Assembly: GCA_949358305.1 (NCBI GenBank)
Contig: OX442318.1
Coordinates: 12,940,517 to 13,004,516 of the forward strand
Origin: Strigamia acuminata
Taxonomy: Eukaryota > Arthropoda > Chilopoda > Geophilomorpha > Linotaeniidae
DNA: 64,000 nt
Direction: 5' to 3'
This document shows, piece after piece, positions 33,759-44,966 of this stretch. How positions within the stretch are numbered: position 1 is the stretch's first letter; every line of letters begins with the position of its first letter. The position numbers and the translations under genes were made by a program. The notes below the pieces were generated by a model. It made no database searches. It had not been told where the DNA came from and was given only the letters and a program-made list of their open reading frames with translations.

Positions 33759-35681
33759 TCAGAGAAAGTGTGTAAGAACAGAAAACAATGAGAGGCCAGT
33801 CAGAATGCCTACAATAGATCCAATATTGCAGAGTAGTTTGATAATGGGCATTTTTTGATTTTCTTTTATCACTTCTCGAATGTTGGTGTCAATATGGTAA
33901 CCAAGCGCTGTGAAGCCAAAACTTCGAGCATTTTTCATTGATAGAATAAAAAAATGTTCTTCACAGCGCAATGGGCATAAACAGTCTTTCTGAGGATTTG
34001 TCTTGAATTGAGCATCCAAATACACAATCTGTGTTTTTTTAGCTGTTTCTTGAGTCAAACAAAGAGGTAACTTACTCTCTTCCATGAACGGCAATCTGGA
34101 GACACAAAAAAGGGTTAATATGCACACTATTAGTCAGTGGCCAATGATGTGTTCAAAACGATAAGATTGTCGTATGATTCATTACAAATTTATCAGACTA
34201 TTATTGTCAATTTGCTTATTTAATTGCGAAGAATTGATAAAAACTAACTTGCAATTGAAGGATTGTTCCGCTAGTTTATCAGCATAACATTTCTTTTCAC
34301 ATTTGACAACTTCATCACTCGTTTGGCATGGACTTTTCCAAGTATTTAATCGAAAAAACTAGACAGATTGCAGTGTAAACCACAGCATTCTTATATGACT
34401 TTATGGAAATTACCGTCTGACGCAACATGTTAGTATCCGAGTCACACTTAGTGGGAACGTAATATAGATATTTGGGGTGTAAAACTTGATCTTGCGGTAG
34501 AACAAAGTGCTAGAATGCAAAATTCAAATGAACTTACGATTCAATCTGAATTGGCAAAAGATCTCACGGTTTGGTGTCTGTTACAAGTATATTTGTGGTC
34601 TGCTTCATGAATCATCAATTCGTTTTGCTTTATAGAAAACTCCATGTCAGCTATAAAATGCAATAAATACTTTTAGTTTAAAGAAAAGCATTAAGTTCAC
34701 GCTTCTTTTTTATTTTCGTTTTTACTTTTCTTGAATTCCGTGCACATTCCAAATACTGTTTCCACAACAGATATGTTGGCGTATAACCTATCAAATTTTT
34801 TTTTATTTCCCTATAAATCGAATAGAAATCTCTATACAATAATGGAACTCGAAAAAATTCAATTCAATAAATGAATACTTCCCTGGTGCCAACCTAAGAT
34901 TACTTTCCCAAAAGCCACATAACGTTTGAAATTCGAAGAGGCTTTCCATAAGTCCATTGTTTTGTTGGCAAATGGCGACGATTGATGGAGTAAATCCAAA
35001 AGTTGGTAATCCGAACAAGTAGTTTTCAGTCGTCTGGCTAAATATGTTTTCGTCTCTAATATTTTATTACTCTCCCCACACGTGATTACGAGTGGAAATT
35101 CAATTTTCTCATCATCGATTAGCTCAATGGTTTGAAATGTGGGATAATCGAAAAAAGAATCGATTAACATGTAAAGCTGATAGGCTGACACAACCAGTAG
35201 TACTAGTGCGACCGTAATCTTCAATTTGTTCCGACGGACTGGCAGACTCGCCATTCTTTGTTTTGCCTCTTTAATTGATCGAATTTTGTCTTTCAACTTG
35301 GAATTTGCTTTTTTTGTTTTACCAAACATTCTGAATACCATTTTGCAGCTATAAACAAATATTTCGACGAGTGTTAAACATGACATGCCGAAGTAGAGCC
35401 CGATGTTGCCACCAATGTCGCACAGCAAAAAGATTATATCGTATGCAAAACTTTCTGTCATCGTTCGAATGTAATTATTGTCAACGGCAACTTCTACGAT
35501 AGTCTCATGATGCGGTATAGGATCCCAAGCTATGGTGAGTATTGCTACATCACATTGCTGATTGCAGTTGCACTCTTTGAGTATATTGCTTAAATATAAA
35601 AAAGCCATCAGATTGTCTCGTTGTTGTCTCAGATAACTGTCATTACACTTTGCAAATTCGTTTGCTTCGTAAAAAGGATAT
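33759..35681 (-). CDS. Two-unit DEG/ENaC channel, gene 2, 3' exons
   Basis: Six coding segments match gene 1 in order, phase and almost exactly in size: 35681-34904 (778 versus 781 bases), 34810-34726 (85), 34650-34568 (83), 34509-34414 (96), 34358-34249 (110), 34095-33759 (337). All reading frames are open. The first segment again encodes the end of unit 1 (CNCNQQCD; GLYFGMSCLTLVEIF), a basic linker and the TM1 of unit 2 (LKITVALVLLVVSAYQ). The others give FGMCTEF, SPCQTSDEVV and a final TM2 with GILTGLSLFSVL. Keeping this structure and frame after many substitutions indicates that the fusion is maintained. The earlier exons are at 55040-55468 and beyond the right edge, because intron 6 has been expanded. 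Confidence 0.85.
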
Positions 35682-35733
35682 CTAAAAAAATGAATAAGTT
35701 GAATTATTGATGTTTAGTTCAGGTATTCTACAT

Positions 35734-36854
35734 GGTGTAGGACCACATTTGCGATCACCAAATTTGCGATCGTTAAAATTGGTTCTAAAATTGCGACGTA
35801 CCAAATTTGCGACGAATTAAAAATAAAATAAAATAATAAAATAATCTCAAATTTGCGATGCACATTATTATTAAATCCCTCCCAACAATGCGACCTCTCA
35901 AATTTGCGATGAAGACTGAAAATGATCGAAATTGAACAAAAAATGACTGAAAATGATCGGTATTGAACAAAAAACACCAAAAAGTGACCAAAAAACAACC
36001 AAAAATGACTAAAATCGTGGCAAAAACGACCTAAAATCACGCGGACGACGGCAAAAACGGTTGGAAACAATCACGCCGACGACGGCAAAGGCGAATGAAA
36101 CAATGATATCAATTGGTATTGTTGAACAGGTTAAATACGCCTTTGCCGTCGTCGGCGTGATTGTTTCCAACCGTTTTTGCAGTCGTCCGCGTGATTTTCT
36201 CCAATCGTTTTTGCCGTCGTCCGCGTATCTATTCTTAAAAGATGGCTTCTTCCTTAACACGAATTCCTTCCCACGTTAAAACCGATTCTCGGCAATGGTA
36301 CCGAAAATCACTGAAAATGATCAGAAATGAACAAAACCACCCCAAAATGACCACAAAACCATCCAAAAAAGACCGAAAACCACCAAATAATAACCAAAAA
36401 CTTGCCCATAACTTTAATCTTAATCATTAAAAAATTTCACACTTTATTTGCTGTTATTTTCTGTTATAATCGATACATTTACGGCCATTTTAGATCGTTT
36501 TTGCCACGATTTCAGTCATTTTTGGTTGTTTTTTGGTCACTTTTTGGTGTTTTTTGTTCAATACCGATCATTTTCAGTCATTTTTTGTTCAATTTCGATC
36601 ATTTTCAGTCTTCATCGCAAATTTGAGAGGTCGTATTGTTGGGAGGGATTTAATAATAATGTGCATCGCAAATTTGGGACGTCGCAAATTTGGGAAGTCG
36701 CAAATTTGAGACGTCGCAAATTTGGTCCATCGCAAATTTGGGATTATTTTATTATTTTATTTTATTTTTAATTCGTCGCAAATTTGGTACGTCGCAATTT
36801 TAGAACCAATTTTAACGATCTCAAATTTGGCGATCGCAAATGTGGTCCTACACC
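35734..36854. mobile_element. Foldback element in intron 6 of gene 2
   Basis: Both ends read GGTGTAGGACCACATTTGCG from outside inward, and the arms pair over several hundred bases (AAATTTGCGA motif repeated; the ATGATCGGTATTGAACAAAA side pairs with 36548-36570). An internal palindrome around 36100-36140 carries GCCGTCGTCGGCGTGATTG. Gene 1 has no element at this place. Open frames through the arms are not genes. Confidence 0.82.
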
Positions 36855-37139
36855 TGCTACAACAGGTTATTTATTTATTTTTTAGCTTTCTCCAAATTTG
36901 ACTACAAGTCTTTCCTGACATTTGACTTGTTTTGCAAAAAAATCCATGTAATTTTTGACAAATTTACTTAAATTATTTTTGACACAAATTGTTGTCATGA
37001 ACTGCTTTTTTAAGATGAAATTAAATGCGTTTGAAGGACTCGCGGTTACGATTGCACAAGGAGAGTCTGTCAAACACAGACCCGTTTGTGGACTTCCACC
37101 GGGGTTGGCTAGTAAAACTTCCAAGTGTTTGATCTATGC

Positions 37140-37216
37140 ACAAATATTTATTTTGCACCGGTTTCTTGGAGTTGTAAATGTCACCACTTCGCCACCAGCG
37201 TCACTTCGACACACAC
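37140..37216. other. Left junction of the 17.6-kb expansion of intron 6
   Basis: Homology to gene 1 stops at 37139 and returns at 54724 on the same strand. The 77 bases between the break and the LTR at 37217 are of unknown origin. Confidence 0.6.
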
Positions 37217-37521
37217 TAATGTGTTCTTTGGATTGATGAATACTTGGAAGTTGGAATAATGTGTAAGTTGGTTAAAAAGCAGCCATGTTGTACAGTGGAA
37301 TTAACATAAGTGATTTATTACAAGTTTTTACATAGGGGGCGCTGGTGATTGTACCAGCGTCATAATTTAACAAGCAAATTAGCATGGAGTTCGGACACTC
37401 CAGTATCCCCTTAATTGATAACCAATCGGGGGAGCAATTCACATAACTGAATATGAAATATTAAATTAACATGTAATTATCGAATAAAATGAAATGCATT
37501 GTTAAAGTTTAAACTGACTCA

Positions 37522-38196
37522 TTATTTCGATGGAAAACCATAAAATTTGGTTGGTTTCTTGGTGCGAACAGGCGGAGTACTGCGGACGGGATTCGGAGGC
37601 GGTCCAGGCTGTGACACAGGGGCAACAGGCGGCGGAGAAGGCAGCGGCGGTGTCGACAGTTTTGCAGGTGAGGTTGCAGTTACAGGTTGCAGTGTTGAAG
37701 TTACCGCTGGAGAAACTGGTTGAGCAAATGTTGGGGAAGCAATTGCACTCTGAGGGCTCACAAACGGACCAATGTGCCAATCATCCCCCTTAATTGGAAG
37801 TGGCGTTCCAATTGATAAATGTTTTTGCAATTGGTCAATGTGTTGTGACCAAATGACGGCGGAAGTCTTGCGAAACGAACGAAATGAGACCAAGAATTGG
37901 TCCACGGAATCTGCCAAAGAGAGTTGAAATTTCGTTAATTTCTCCATTTCGTCGTGGAAAAAGTTGCAATGCTGCAACAATAACGTGTGGAGCGTGTCGA
38001 GCGCGTCAGTGCTTGCCAAGCAGTTAGTGGAAGCCAGCGCCGTCGCTGCAGCAGCAACAATCAAGTTTGGAGTAGATTCGTTCGACGGGGAAGCTTCTAC
38101 ATCCAGTCTGGGGGGCGGTGAATTCAGCGGTCGTGCTTTTTGAAGGCTGAGTGCGCTTTCGGGCGGCGCGTTTGCGTGCGGACTTTGAGGTGGTCA
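37522..38196 (-). CDS. Second frame of the gag-protease element, unknown function
   Basis: This frame lies in the +1 frame relative to the gag frame and overlaps its end by about 170 bases. It is open from about 38196 but has no ATG until well inside (HDEMEKL), so if translated it probably depends on a +1 shift from gag. It contains an alanine-rich stretch, a helical middle (DALDTLHTLLLQHC, DEMEKLTKFQL) and a long Pro/Ser/Thr-rich tail ending PVRTKKPTKFYGF. The tail resembles the C-terminal end of some gypsy integrases, so it may be what remains after loss of the pol core. Function unknown. Confidence 0.5.
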
Positions 38197-39490
38197 TGGC
38201 GGTGGTCGAATTCACGACAGCACCCAACGAAATACCAGCAAGGGACAACAAACTGAAGGCGTCCAGCCAATTGCGACCCAACACTGGAACTGACCCAGTC
38301 GCAGCAACACAGAGCGGTAGGACGTATTTGCGGCGATCGTGCTGCACTGGCACGTGGCAAACTCCGTCCATCGGCAGGACGTGTCCGTCGTAAGTGGACA
38401 TCTGCGAATTGAGCGGCTGCAACTGAAATCGAGAAAAATTTTGATTATACATCTCGCGACTGATGGTTGTCGCTTCAGCGCCCGTGTCGATCTGCATGAG
38501 CAGCAATGTGTCCGCTACTCGCATTTCCCGAACCAACGGTTTGGTCGGTTTGATGCTGATCGAATTCATCGCTTTTCCGGCCTGTCGAGGTGTCGTACGA
38601 ATCGAATAGAAGGTGAGCTTCCGAGGCTCTGCAAATACAGCGTGGTGGGGAGCAGTTGCAGCGGTTGACATGCAGGCCGATTGTGTGTGCCCGACGAGGC
38701 CACAGCCCTGGCACTTGGCGCGACGATGTTCGCAATCGTCTCTGCGGTGGCCAGTCTGTCCGCACGATCTGCATTTCCCGTCGACATGACGTGGCTGGTG
38801 ACCGGTGCCGTTGCACAATTTGCACTTGGTGTTGTTGTGCTGTTGTGGTGGCTGGTCTTGTTGTTGATCGGTGGTGCCCGTCGGGGAGCGTTTTCCACCC
38901 TCGTGCGAGTTCGCATGCGATCGAGAAGAGTTTCCCGACTTCTGCAGCTGGTGAACGGATTGTTGCGCATCTACAAAGCTGGACACGTCGGCTCCGGCGA
39001 TTTCGGCGGAGGTAGCGGCCTCGAGAGCTATCGCAAAGGTGAGGTCCTTCTGCATATACAGCGTCTCTTGAACTTGCCGCATGTTCAAACCGATCACGAA
39101 CTGGTTCCGCATCTCGTCGTCTTGTGCAGCATCGAAGTCGCAATATTTCGTGAGAGAATGTAGAGCGGCCGCAAAATCGCTTACGGACTCGCCTTGGTTG
39201 CGCTTCCGAGCTCGAAAACGGACGATTTCACCTTGCTTGACCGGTCTAGGCTTTTGGTTTTTGATCATCAAGTCCGTCAGCTGTTTAAACGTCAACTCTG
39301 TTGGTTTCTTTGGTCGAGCGAGATCCACGAACTTGGCGAATGTCGCCATCCCCACGCAAGCCAAAAGCGTATTGACTTTTTCTGCGTCTGCGACGATTTT
39401 GTTGCAGGAAAACACACATTCTATCTGCATTAAATATGTCTCCCAGTCGTCGAGCGGGTTGTACTTCTCGGGTGCCGCAACCAAAGGCAT
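38024..39490 (-). CDS. Gypsy-type gag-protease
   Basis: The first ATG of the frame is at 39490 (MPLVAAPEK); the frame is open slightly further upstream from a TTG. It encodes a gag capsid region (DDWETYLMQIECVF; RARKRNQGESVSDF), two good CCHC knuckles (CRSCGQTGHRRDDC, CQGCGLVGHTQSAC) and an aspartic protease (MQIDTGAEATTIS, then VPVLGRNWLDAF). In related elements the RT follows the protease directly; here a basic tail (KSARKRAARKR) and a stop follow instead. Gag would form particles and the protease would mature them; reverse transcription must come from another element. Confidence 0.85.
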   Translation of the reverse strand: MPLVAAPEKYNPLDDWETYLMQIECVFSCNKIVADAEKVNTLLACVGMATFAKFVDLARPKKPTELTFKQLTDLMIKNQKPRPVKQGEIVRFRARKRNQGESVSDFAAALHSLTKYCDFDAAQDDEMRNQFVIGLNMRQVQETLYMQKDLTFAIALEAATSAEIAGADVSSFVDAQQSVHQLQKSGNSSRSHANSHEGGKRSPTGTTDQQQDQPPQQHNNTKCKLCNGTGHQPRHVDGKCRSCGQTGHRRDDCEHRRAKCQGCGLVGHTQSACMSTAATAPHHAVFAEPRKLTFYSIRTTPRQAGKAMNSISIKPTKPLVREMRVADTLLLMQIDTGAEATTISREMYNQNFSRFQLQPLNSQMSTYDGHVLPMDGVCHVPVQHDRRKYVLPLCVAATGSVPVLGRNWLDAFSLLSLAGISLGAVVNSTTAMTTSKSARKRAARKRTQPSKSTTAEFTAPQTGCRSFPVERIYSKLDCCCCSDGAGFH

Positions 39491-39915
39491 TTCAAAACGG
39501 TAAAGTTGACGAAAAACGAGCAAAAACTTACAAGCAAAAGTTCGGGCCTAACGGTCAACACGTGGTCAGGGACGCGTGGTCGGTGGCGAAAAGTTCATCA
39601 AAAGTTCCCAAAAAGAGCACAAAAGTTTGTAAAAGTTGCTGGATTCAGTCATATCCCATCCTCGTCGCCAATAATGTGTTCTTTGGATTGATGAATACTT
39701 GGAAGTTGGAATAATGTGTAAGTTGGTTAAAAAGCAGCCATGTTGTACAGTGGAATTAACATAAGTGATTTATTACAAGTTTTTACATAGGGGGCGCTGG
39801 TGATTGTACCAGCGTCATAATTTAACAAGCAAATTAGCATGGAGTTCGGACACTCCACACACCGCCCAATGGCCCTTAGGTCATCCCTCCTTGCGGAGTG
39901 GTATGACCTACAGTT

Positions 39916-40238
39916 CGTGCACGGTATATCTTGATGCTAAATTCGTACTGCGCATCCCATTCTGCGCAGACGATTTTCTAATTCCAGTTGTTATTTTGCA
40001 GTATTAAGCCTATTATTAGGCCTAATAATGTTTAAATAAAGTAAATAAACAACAACAAACTCTTCATTAAGAGTAATTTACGCAGTATGACCAAAATATT
40101 GTTGTTTATTTACTTTATTTTAGCATTATTAGGCCTAATAATAGGTTTAATACTCCAAAATAACAACTGGAATTAGAAAATCGTCTGCGCAGAATGGGAT
40201 GCGCAGTACGAATTTAGCATCAAGATACCGTGCGCAGA
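39916..40238. mobile_element. Inverted-repeat MITE
   Basis: Arms of about 135 bases pair: GCACGGTAT and CTTGATGCTAAATTCGTACT on the left, and their complement ending ATACCGTGCGCAGA on the right. The loop (40050-40098) is short. Target duplication was not clear. Confidence 0.75.
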
Positions 40239-40339
40239 CTATAGTATAGGGAAGGAGGGAGCTGAGTTATGTAGGGAGTAGAGAGAAGAGTGCTGGGTCT
40301 CAATCAAGACAGACATGTGAGAAGTAAGGTCCTGAAGCC

Positions 40340-40690
40340 AGCTCTCCACCCCATTCACCACTGCAATGCTCAGTAATGTGATGATGAATCTACTACAGCC
40401 TCCTTGAGTGGTTGCATGGGACCTACAGGTGAGTTTGACAGAATGGTTATGTTTAACCGGCCACTTCATACATGGGGTTCCTTCCCTGTGTATGACAGGT
40501 CAGTTGCCGATGTGGCGTGCCTTTGCGACACTGCCAACATGCGGGTAGATGGGAGTCTCCAAACCCTAGACAAAGGCCAACAATTCACCAATCTGGAGTT
40601 CCTTGTCTTATTTACGGTGAGGATGCATCCCACTCCATTGTAACCAGTTTTTAGGCTGCCATGGAGAAGACCATACCAGCCACAAGTGAG
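40340..40690 (+). repeat. Dispersed repeat R1, copy 1
   Basis: Shares with three other places in the window the ordered blocks CCATTCACCACTG, GCTCAGTA, GCCTCC, GGGACCTACAGGTGAGT, AGATGGGAGTCTCC, CCCTAGACAA, GTGAGGATGC and GAAGACCATACCAG. About 350 bases, non-coding. The orientation label is arbitrary. Confidence 0.7.
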
Positions 40691-40739
40691 GGTCCTGTTC
40701 TGGGATAATGAACTTGGAAATTTTTTTTGACCCGGCATT

Positions 40740-42268
40740 TTGTTTCAGACATGTTGTGAGGGTTGAATTGTTTTTTTTTCATTTGCATTAATCTTTTAGA
40801 TTGTGTTTTTTAGTTTTCTCAGTTGATGTATTTGAAGGGTATTTTTTATCTATCACTTTGGATTTCAGAGATCTAGTTGTGGAGACTTTCATTTGAAAAT
40901 TGTTGAACTGTATTTTTTCAAGTTCTGGTGTGGTTGAGGACTCTGAATTTATTTTAGACACACTACAACCAACCAAAGCACTTTGAGGTTTATTTCTGTG
41001 GGTGTGCTGAGGATGGGGTGGCGCTCCCCTCAGGCGGTTACAGGATGGCATCCTATTGTGTACTTTCTTTTGTGTTTTTCTCCCCCTTTGCACCAGGTTT
41101 AGACCTGCAGTATTTTTTATTTTTTATTTTTACTGTTTGCTCTATGTTTGGTGTTGGGTTGGAAAACACTTGTTTTCTTCTGTCTCATTCTCTCACTTAC
41201 TTGGGCTGGGTAATGCATAAGTGTAGTGAGGAATGTGCAATTTTATTTTTTCTTTTGTGTTGGTTTGGCTAGAGTTTGACTGAGGTATTTATTTATTGCA
41301 CGATAACATTGGCCAACTGACATAAAAGTCTAATTTTATTTTATTTTTATGTTTTATTTTCTGGTGAGCAACTGATGAGGAATCAACTAGTAACATTTGC
41401 TCAGAATTTATGGTTTGTAATGTTGCGAGTTTGATCAACTCCACTCTCTGAACACATACTGAAAGTGGGTGTGTAGGAGTTAGGTTAATTATTTAACCAA
41501 CAACGTGTTACCCATGACATTCTTGGGGTTATGCCTGACATAATGGCATCTTAGATCGATGCCACATCGAACAAATAGGTATAATTTGTTTTGTGATCAG
41601 ATTGTGTCAAAACGGTTTGGTCCACCCTGGATTCTGCTCAGAAAAGCTTCGCAGAACATTAAAATGTGAAGATTACACAAAGTTGCTTAAAGGTCGTGTG
41701 CAAACCTTCTGTAAGGCATGCGCGAAAGGGAGGGAGACTCCTCCCCCAATTTGCACCCAGCTTCGACCTGAAAAGATGTGCCCTACAGTCTGATTGGTTT
41801 AATCTGTTGCTAAGTAAAAACTTAGCCCAGAATATTATTTTGCCCAAATAATACTGTATTTTTCTTTTCTAGATAATTGGAAATATGGTAAACTTCTCAA
41901 ATAAATACATTTGAGGTTACCACAACTTTTGTAGATTACAAGAATGCAGACTCTCAACTGGGGTGCGGAGAACATGATGTGTCACTTTGTGACTACCTAC
42001 CCTATCTCGGGCACTGGTGGAAGTAGATTGGTGTGATTCTGGCTTTTTGTGTTTGTTATGGCCATTTATGGCACATTTTGTCAATTTCACTGCCTTACTG
42101 TGGAGATTGGATCTCGGAGAGCGGGGAGGGCGGCCTTAGTGGTGGGACTGCTTTGGTGGTGTGCCTAATGGTATTTGCTATTAAACTGCGCATAGGATGA
42201 TTTGCAAATACGAATTGGGTGGCTAACGGCTTTGAAACTTTTTTTATATTTTTCTTTTTCAGTGATAT
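40740..42268. other. Intergenic, nothing recognised
   Basis: No coding region, repeat or RNA gene is supported. Several T-rich runs and scattered short frames only. Confidence 0.4.
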
Positions 42269-42847
42269 TGTTACGCGGAGAAAGCATACCGAGTGATGGA
42301 CGGCTTTCTACGCGTCGATTCGGCTAAAATGCATTTATTAGTTGCCAAATTTTGTCATTAGATGGCGTTGAGTGATGACTTAATCATCACCTCGTCATCG
42401 GGGGAAAAGATTGGCAAAACGGGGGTAACAGGAGCTTTCCTGTTAAGCAAATGACCCGACTTAAAACACTTCTCTTCAGGAACTTGAAACGGTATGAGCT
42501 CTGATCCCTTGGCTCGAATAGGAAATCAATGTCAGCCCGATTGTGGCAAGGCAGCGAGGAACTATTGTCATTGCATGACAAATTGATTAATTGTTTCAGA
42601 TTATCATTACATGTTTTATTTGTTGAGAATTGTATTGTGTTGCATTTACTTTAATGAGATGTAAACCCAAATGTAAATTCACCCAAAGCCAATGAATAAT
42701 CGAACAATTACATTGTCCGGTTAAATAAAGAGAATTAGTTAAAGTTAAACCTAAATAAAAGTCTGCTCATTTCATTCCTCACACTTCAGACCCCAAATAG
42801 AGTTGTTGTGTGGTCACCGCTCTTAAAGGACAAAGAACCACGCAACA
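42269..42847. repeat. Solo LTR
   Basis: Starts TGTTACGCGGAG and ends CCACGCAACA (TGTTRCG/CGCAACA symmetry), 579 bases. It is flanked on both sides by ATAT and contains AATAAA-type signals near 42725 and 42753. No internal region is present, so it probably arose by LTR-LTR recombination. Confidence 0.6.
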
Positions 42848-43378
42848 ATATGTGTAGAACCCTTTTCCTAATTTGTGAAACACAACACGTTTTCCCAAGC
42901 TATTATCCTATCTCTACTCTATTTTCATACCCAAATTGAGTTGTACTTCAGTCTGACAGCACTCTGGCTTGAGCTGGATGACCTTCAGCAAGACTCTGCA
43001 TGACTTGGTTCAGGCTTATTCTGCCAATTTCCCTTCACCTTTAGTCTGTGGCAAATGAGTCAAATTAATTTTACCTCATCTTGATTATCGCAATCATGGT
43101 GGTGTTCAGGTGTGATGACGGTGCTTGTGCTAAGCAATACCGGGAAAGCCTGAACACGCGTTTCAGCGTTTTAGCAGTGGTTAAGACTGGTGTGATATCA
43201 GTCAAAAGGAAAACGTTTTGCTGTAACATTCGTAGCTGTGGGGCGTGAGGACAAAATTTCGTAAAATTTGATAAACGTTTTTTTATTACTTGTTTTAGAG
43301 TGTGAATAAATTCTAAAAGCGAAAGAAAGGACAGCCATTGTTTAAAGTTAAATTTTTTAGATGTTTGTTTGAAAGTAT

Positions 43379-44446
43379 TGTTGCGCGCCCGGACTACACT
43401 GAGAAGCAGCGAGTCTGATCGCTCTGAATTTGACTTAGAATAATTTTGATTTGTCTCTTGTCTAATCTTGATTTTCTCTTTCAGTTTATAATTTGAGTTT
43501 GAATTTATTATTTATGTTAGGTTTGATAATTTCATGTATTCAATCCCACTTGAATAAAATAATGATTTAAGGTTTAAAAGACATGTGTCTTCATTTCTCT
43601 CCTTACAAACCTCTCAGTTTCTTATCTAGTTAAAAAACTAAAGAATTGTTATACAGGGTGGTCAGAAAGTCTGGTTCTATGAAAATAATTCCCAAACTGT
43701 TCTAGATGTTGATTCAGCAAAATTATTGTAAGGGTAGTATGTCGGGGGAAATCCAATTATGACATCCAATTTGACCTCTGAGGTCATCTTCAAGGTTATC
43801 CATATTGTAACTCGAGAACCGTGACAGATAAAGCAAAAAGATGAATTAGAAAGTTGTAGAGCATCATCCAATTAGTCTAGAACCGTTCTTAAAAAAATTA
43901 TTTCTTACTGTAAAGTTTTGAGAAAAAAGGTCTGAAACATTAGTCTACTCAGCATTGTAACTCAGCTTTGTAACCTAAAAGTATCGAGGCAACCAAGCTA
44001 ATCCTCAATTAGGACACTTTATTTGGCCATACTTGTAAGTGGAAGAGAGGAAACACAAAAGAAAAGAAATAATTTATTTTGGAAATACATTCCAACATGA
44101 TTGTTTTAGGTTACAAAGCTGAGTAGACTAACATTTCAAACCTTTTTTTCTCAAAACTTTTCGGTAAGAAATAATTTTTTTAAGAACAGTTCTAGACTAA
44201 TTTGATGGTCCTCTACAACTTTCTAATTTACTTTTTCTCTCTATCTGTCACGGTTCTCGAGTTACAATATGGATGACCTTGAAGATGATCTCTGAGGTCA
44301 AGTTGGATGTCATAATTGGATTTTCCCCGACATACTACCCTAACAATAATTTTTCTGAATCAACATCTAAAACAGTTTGGGAATTATTTACATAGAACCA
44401 GACTTTCTGACCACCCTGTATATGGTGTCCCCTGCCACACGTAACA
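43379..44446. repeat. Solo LTR split by a MITE
   Basis: Starts TGTTGCGCGCCCGG and ends CTGCCACACGTAACA, flanked by GTAT on both sides (43375-43378, 44447-44450). Without the MITE at 43654-44418 it is about 300 bases long and carries an AATAAA signal near 43555. Confidence 0.6.
43654..44418. mobile_element. TA-flanked foldback MITE, Tc1/mariner-like ends
   Basis: Begins CAGGGTGGTCAGAAAGTC and ends GACTTTCTGACCACCCTG, flanked by TA on both sides. The arms pair over about 330 bases. No transposase frame. It inserted in the solo LTR at 43379-44446. Confidence 0.85.
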
Positions 44447-44529
44447 GTATCAAAGAACTTTGTCGCTTATTTTTTATTTTGGGGTGTGGATACATACTAA
44501 AATCTAGGGTTTACCGGTGCTGATCCTGC

Positions 44530-44621
44530 TTCTCTCACCATTCACCACTGTGACGCTCAGTAAGATGGCGATGTGCCAGTTGCAGCTTCCATGAGAGGCT
44601 ATATGGGTCGTACAGGGTAAG
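44530..44621 (+). repeat. Dispersed repeat R1, copy 2, left part
   Basis: Reads CTCACCATTCACCACTGTGA then GGGTCGTACAGGGTAAG, where the copia 3' LTR begins. Its right part is at 50500-50575. Confidence 0.65.
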
Positions 44622-44966
44622 TGTTGAGTTGTGCAGGAAACCACTTATAATTCCGTGGTTTTGCAGTGGAATTGGAAGAACTCTGGATGAGAAATAAAGA
44701 GACAACTTGGTTGCTGCTTAGAAGCTGAACACAGAGTGAAAGATTTATTCTTTTAGTCACATGACTGGCCACACGGTATACAGCGCCACCTTATGGCCAC
44801 AAATGCAAACACAATGTAAACAAAGCTGCTATTAGTCGTGCAGCTAAAAGTAAATACAAACGAAAGGTCATAACAATTAGAAAGCATTACTGCTTGACAA
44901 TATGACATAAACATAGATACATAAGCGGTCACATATTATATTTCAACAATCGGCCCCCTCATATTA

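Larger units (their letters stand above)
32330..37139. repeat. Segmental duplication, copy 2 (partner 17690-22130)
   Basis: Collinear with copy 1 from the 3' flank through exons 6-11 of the DEG/ENaC gene into intron 6, ending at the 12-bp repeat. Homology resumes at 54724, so the duplication really extends on to the right end of the window. Confidence 0.85.
37217..39857 (-). mobile_element. Recent non-autonomous LTR element (gag-protease, no polymerase)
   Basis: LTRs at 37217-37402 and 39672-39857 are 186 bases each and identical as read. On the minus strand they start TGGAGTGTCC and end AACACATTA. The element is flanked by CACAC on both sides (37212-37216, 39858-39862), a 5-bp target duplication. 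The primer site TTGGCGACGAGGATGGG follows the 5' LTR, as in many gypsy elements. A polypurine tract (AAGGGGATAC) precedes the 3' LTR. At 2641 bp it has room only for the two frames described separately; RT, RNase H and integrase cores are absent. Confidence 0.9.

Noticed and set aside
36448-36771. Phe-rich frames in the foldback arms (also 35714-36070)
   Set aside because: They are mirror copies of the same arm sequence and follow its AT-rich repeats; no gene.
38475-39163. Frames of 130-220 codons opposite or out of frame with gag-protease
   Set aside because: They shadow a GC-rich coding region; the zinc knuckles and protease motif are only in the gag-protease frame.
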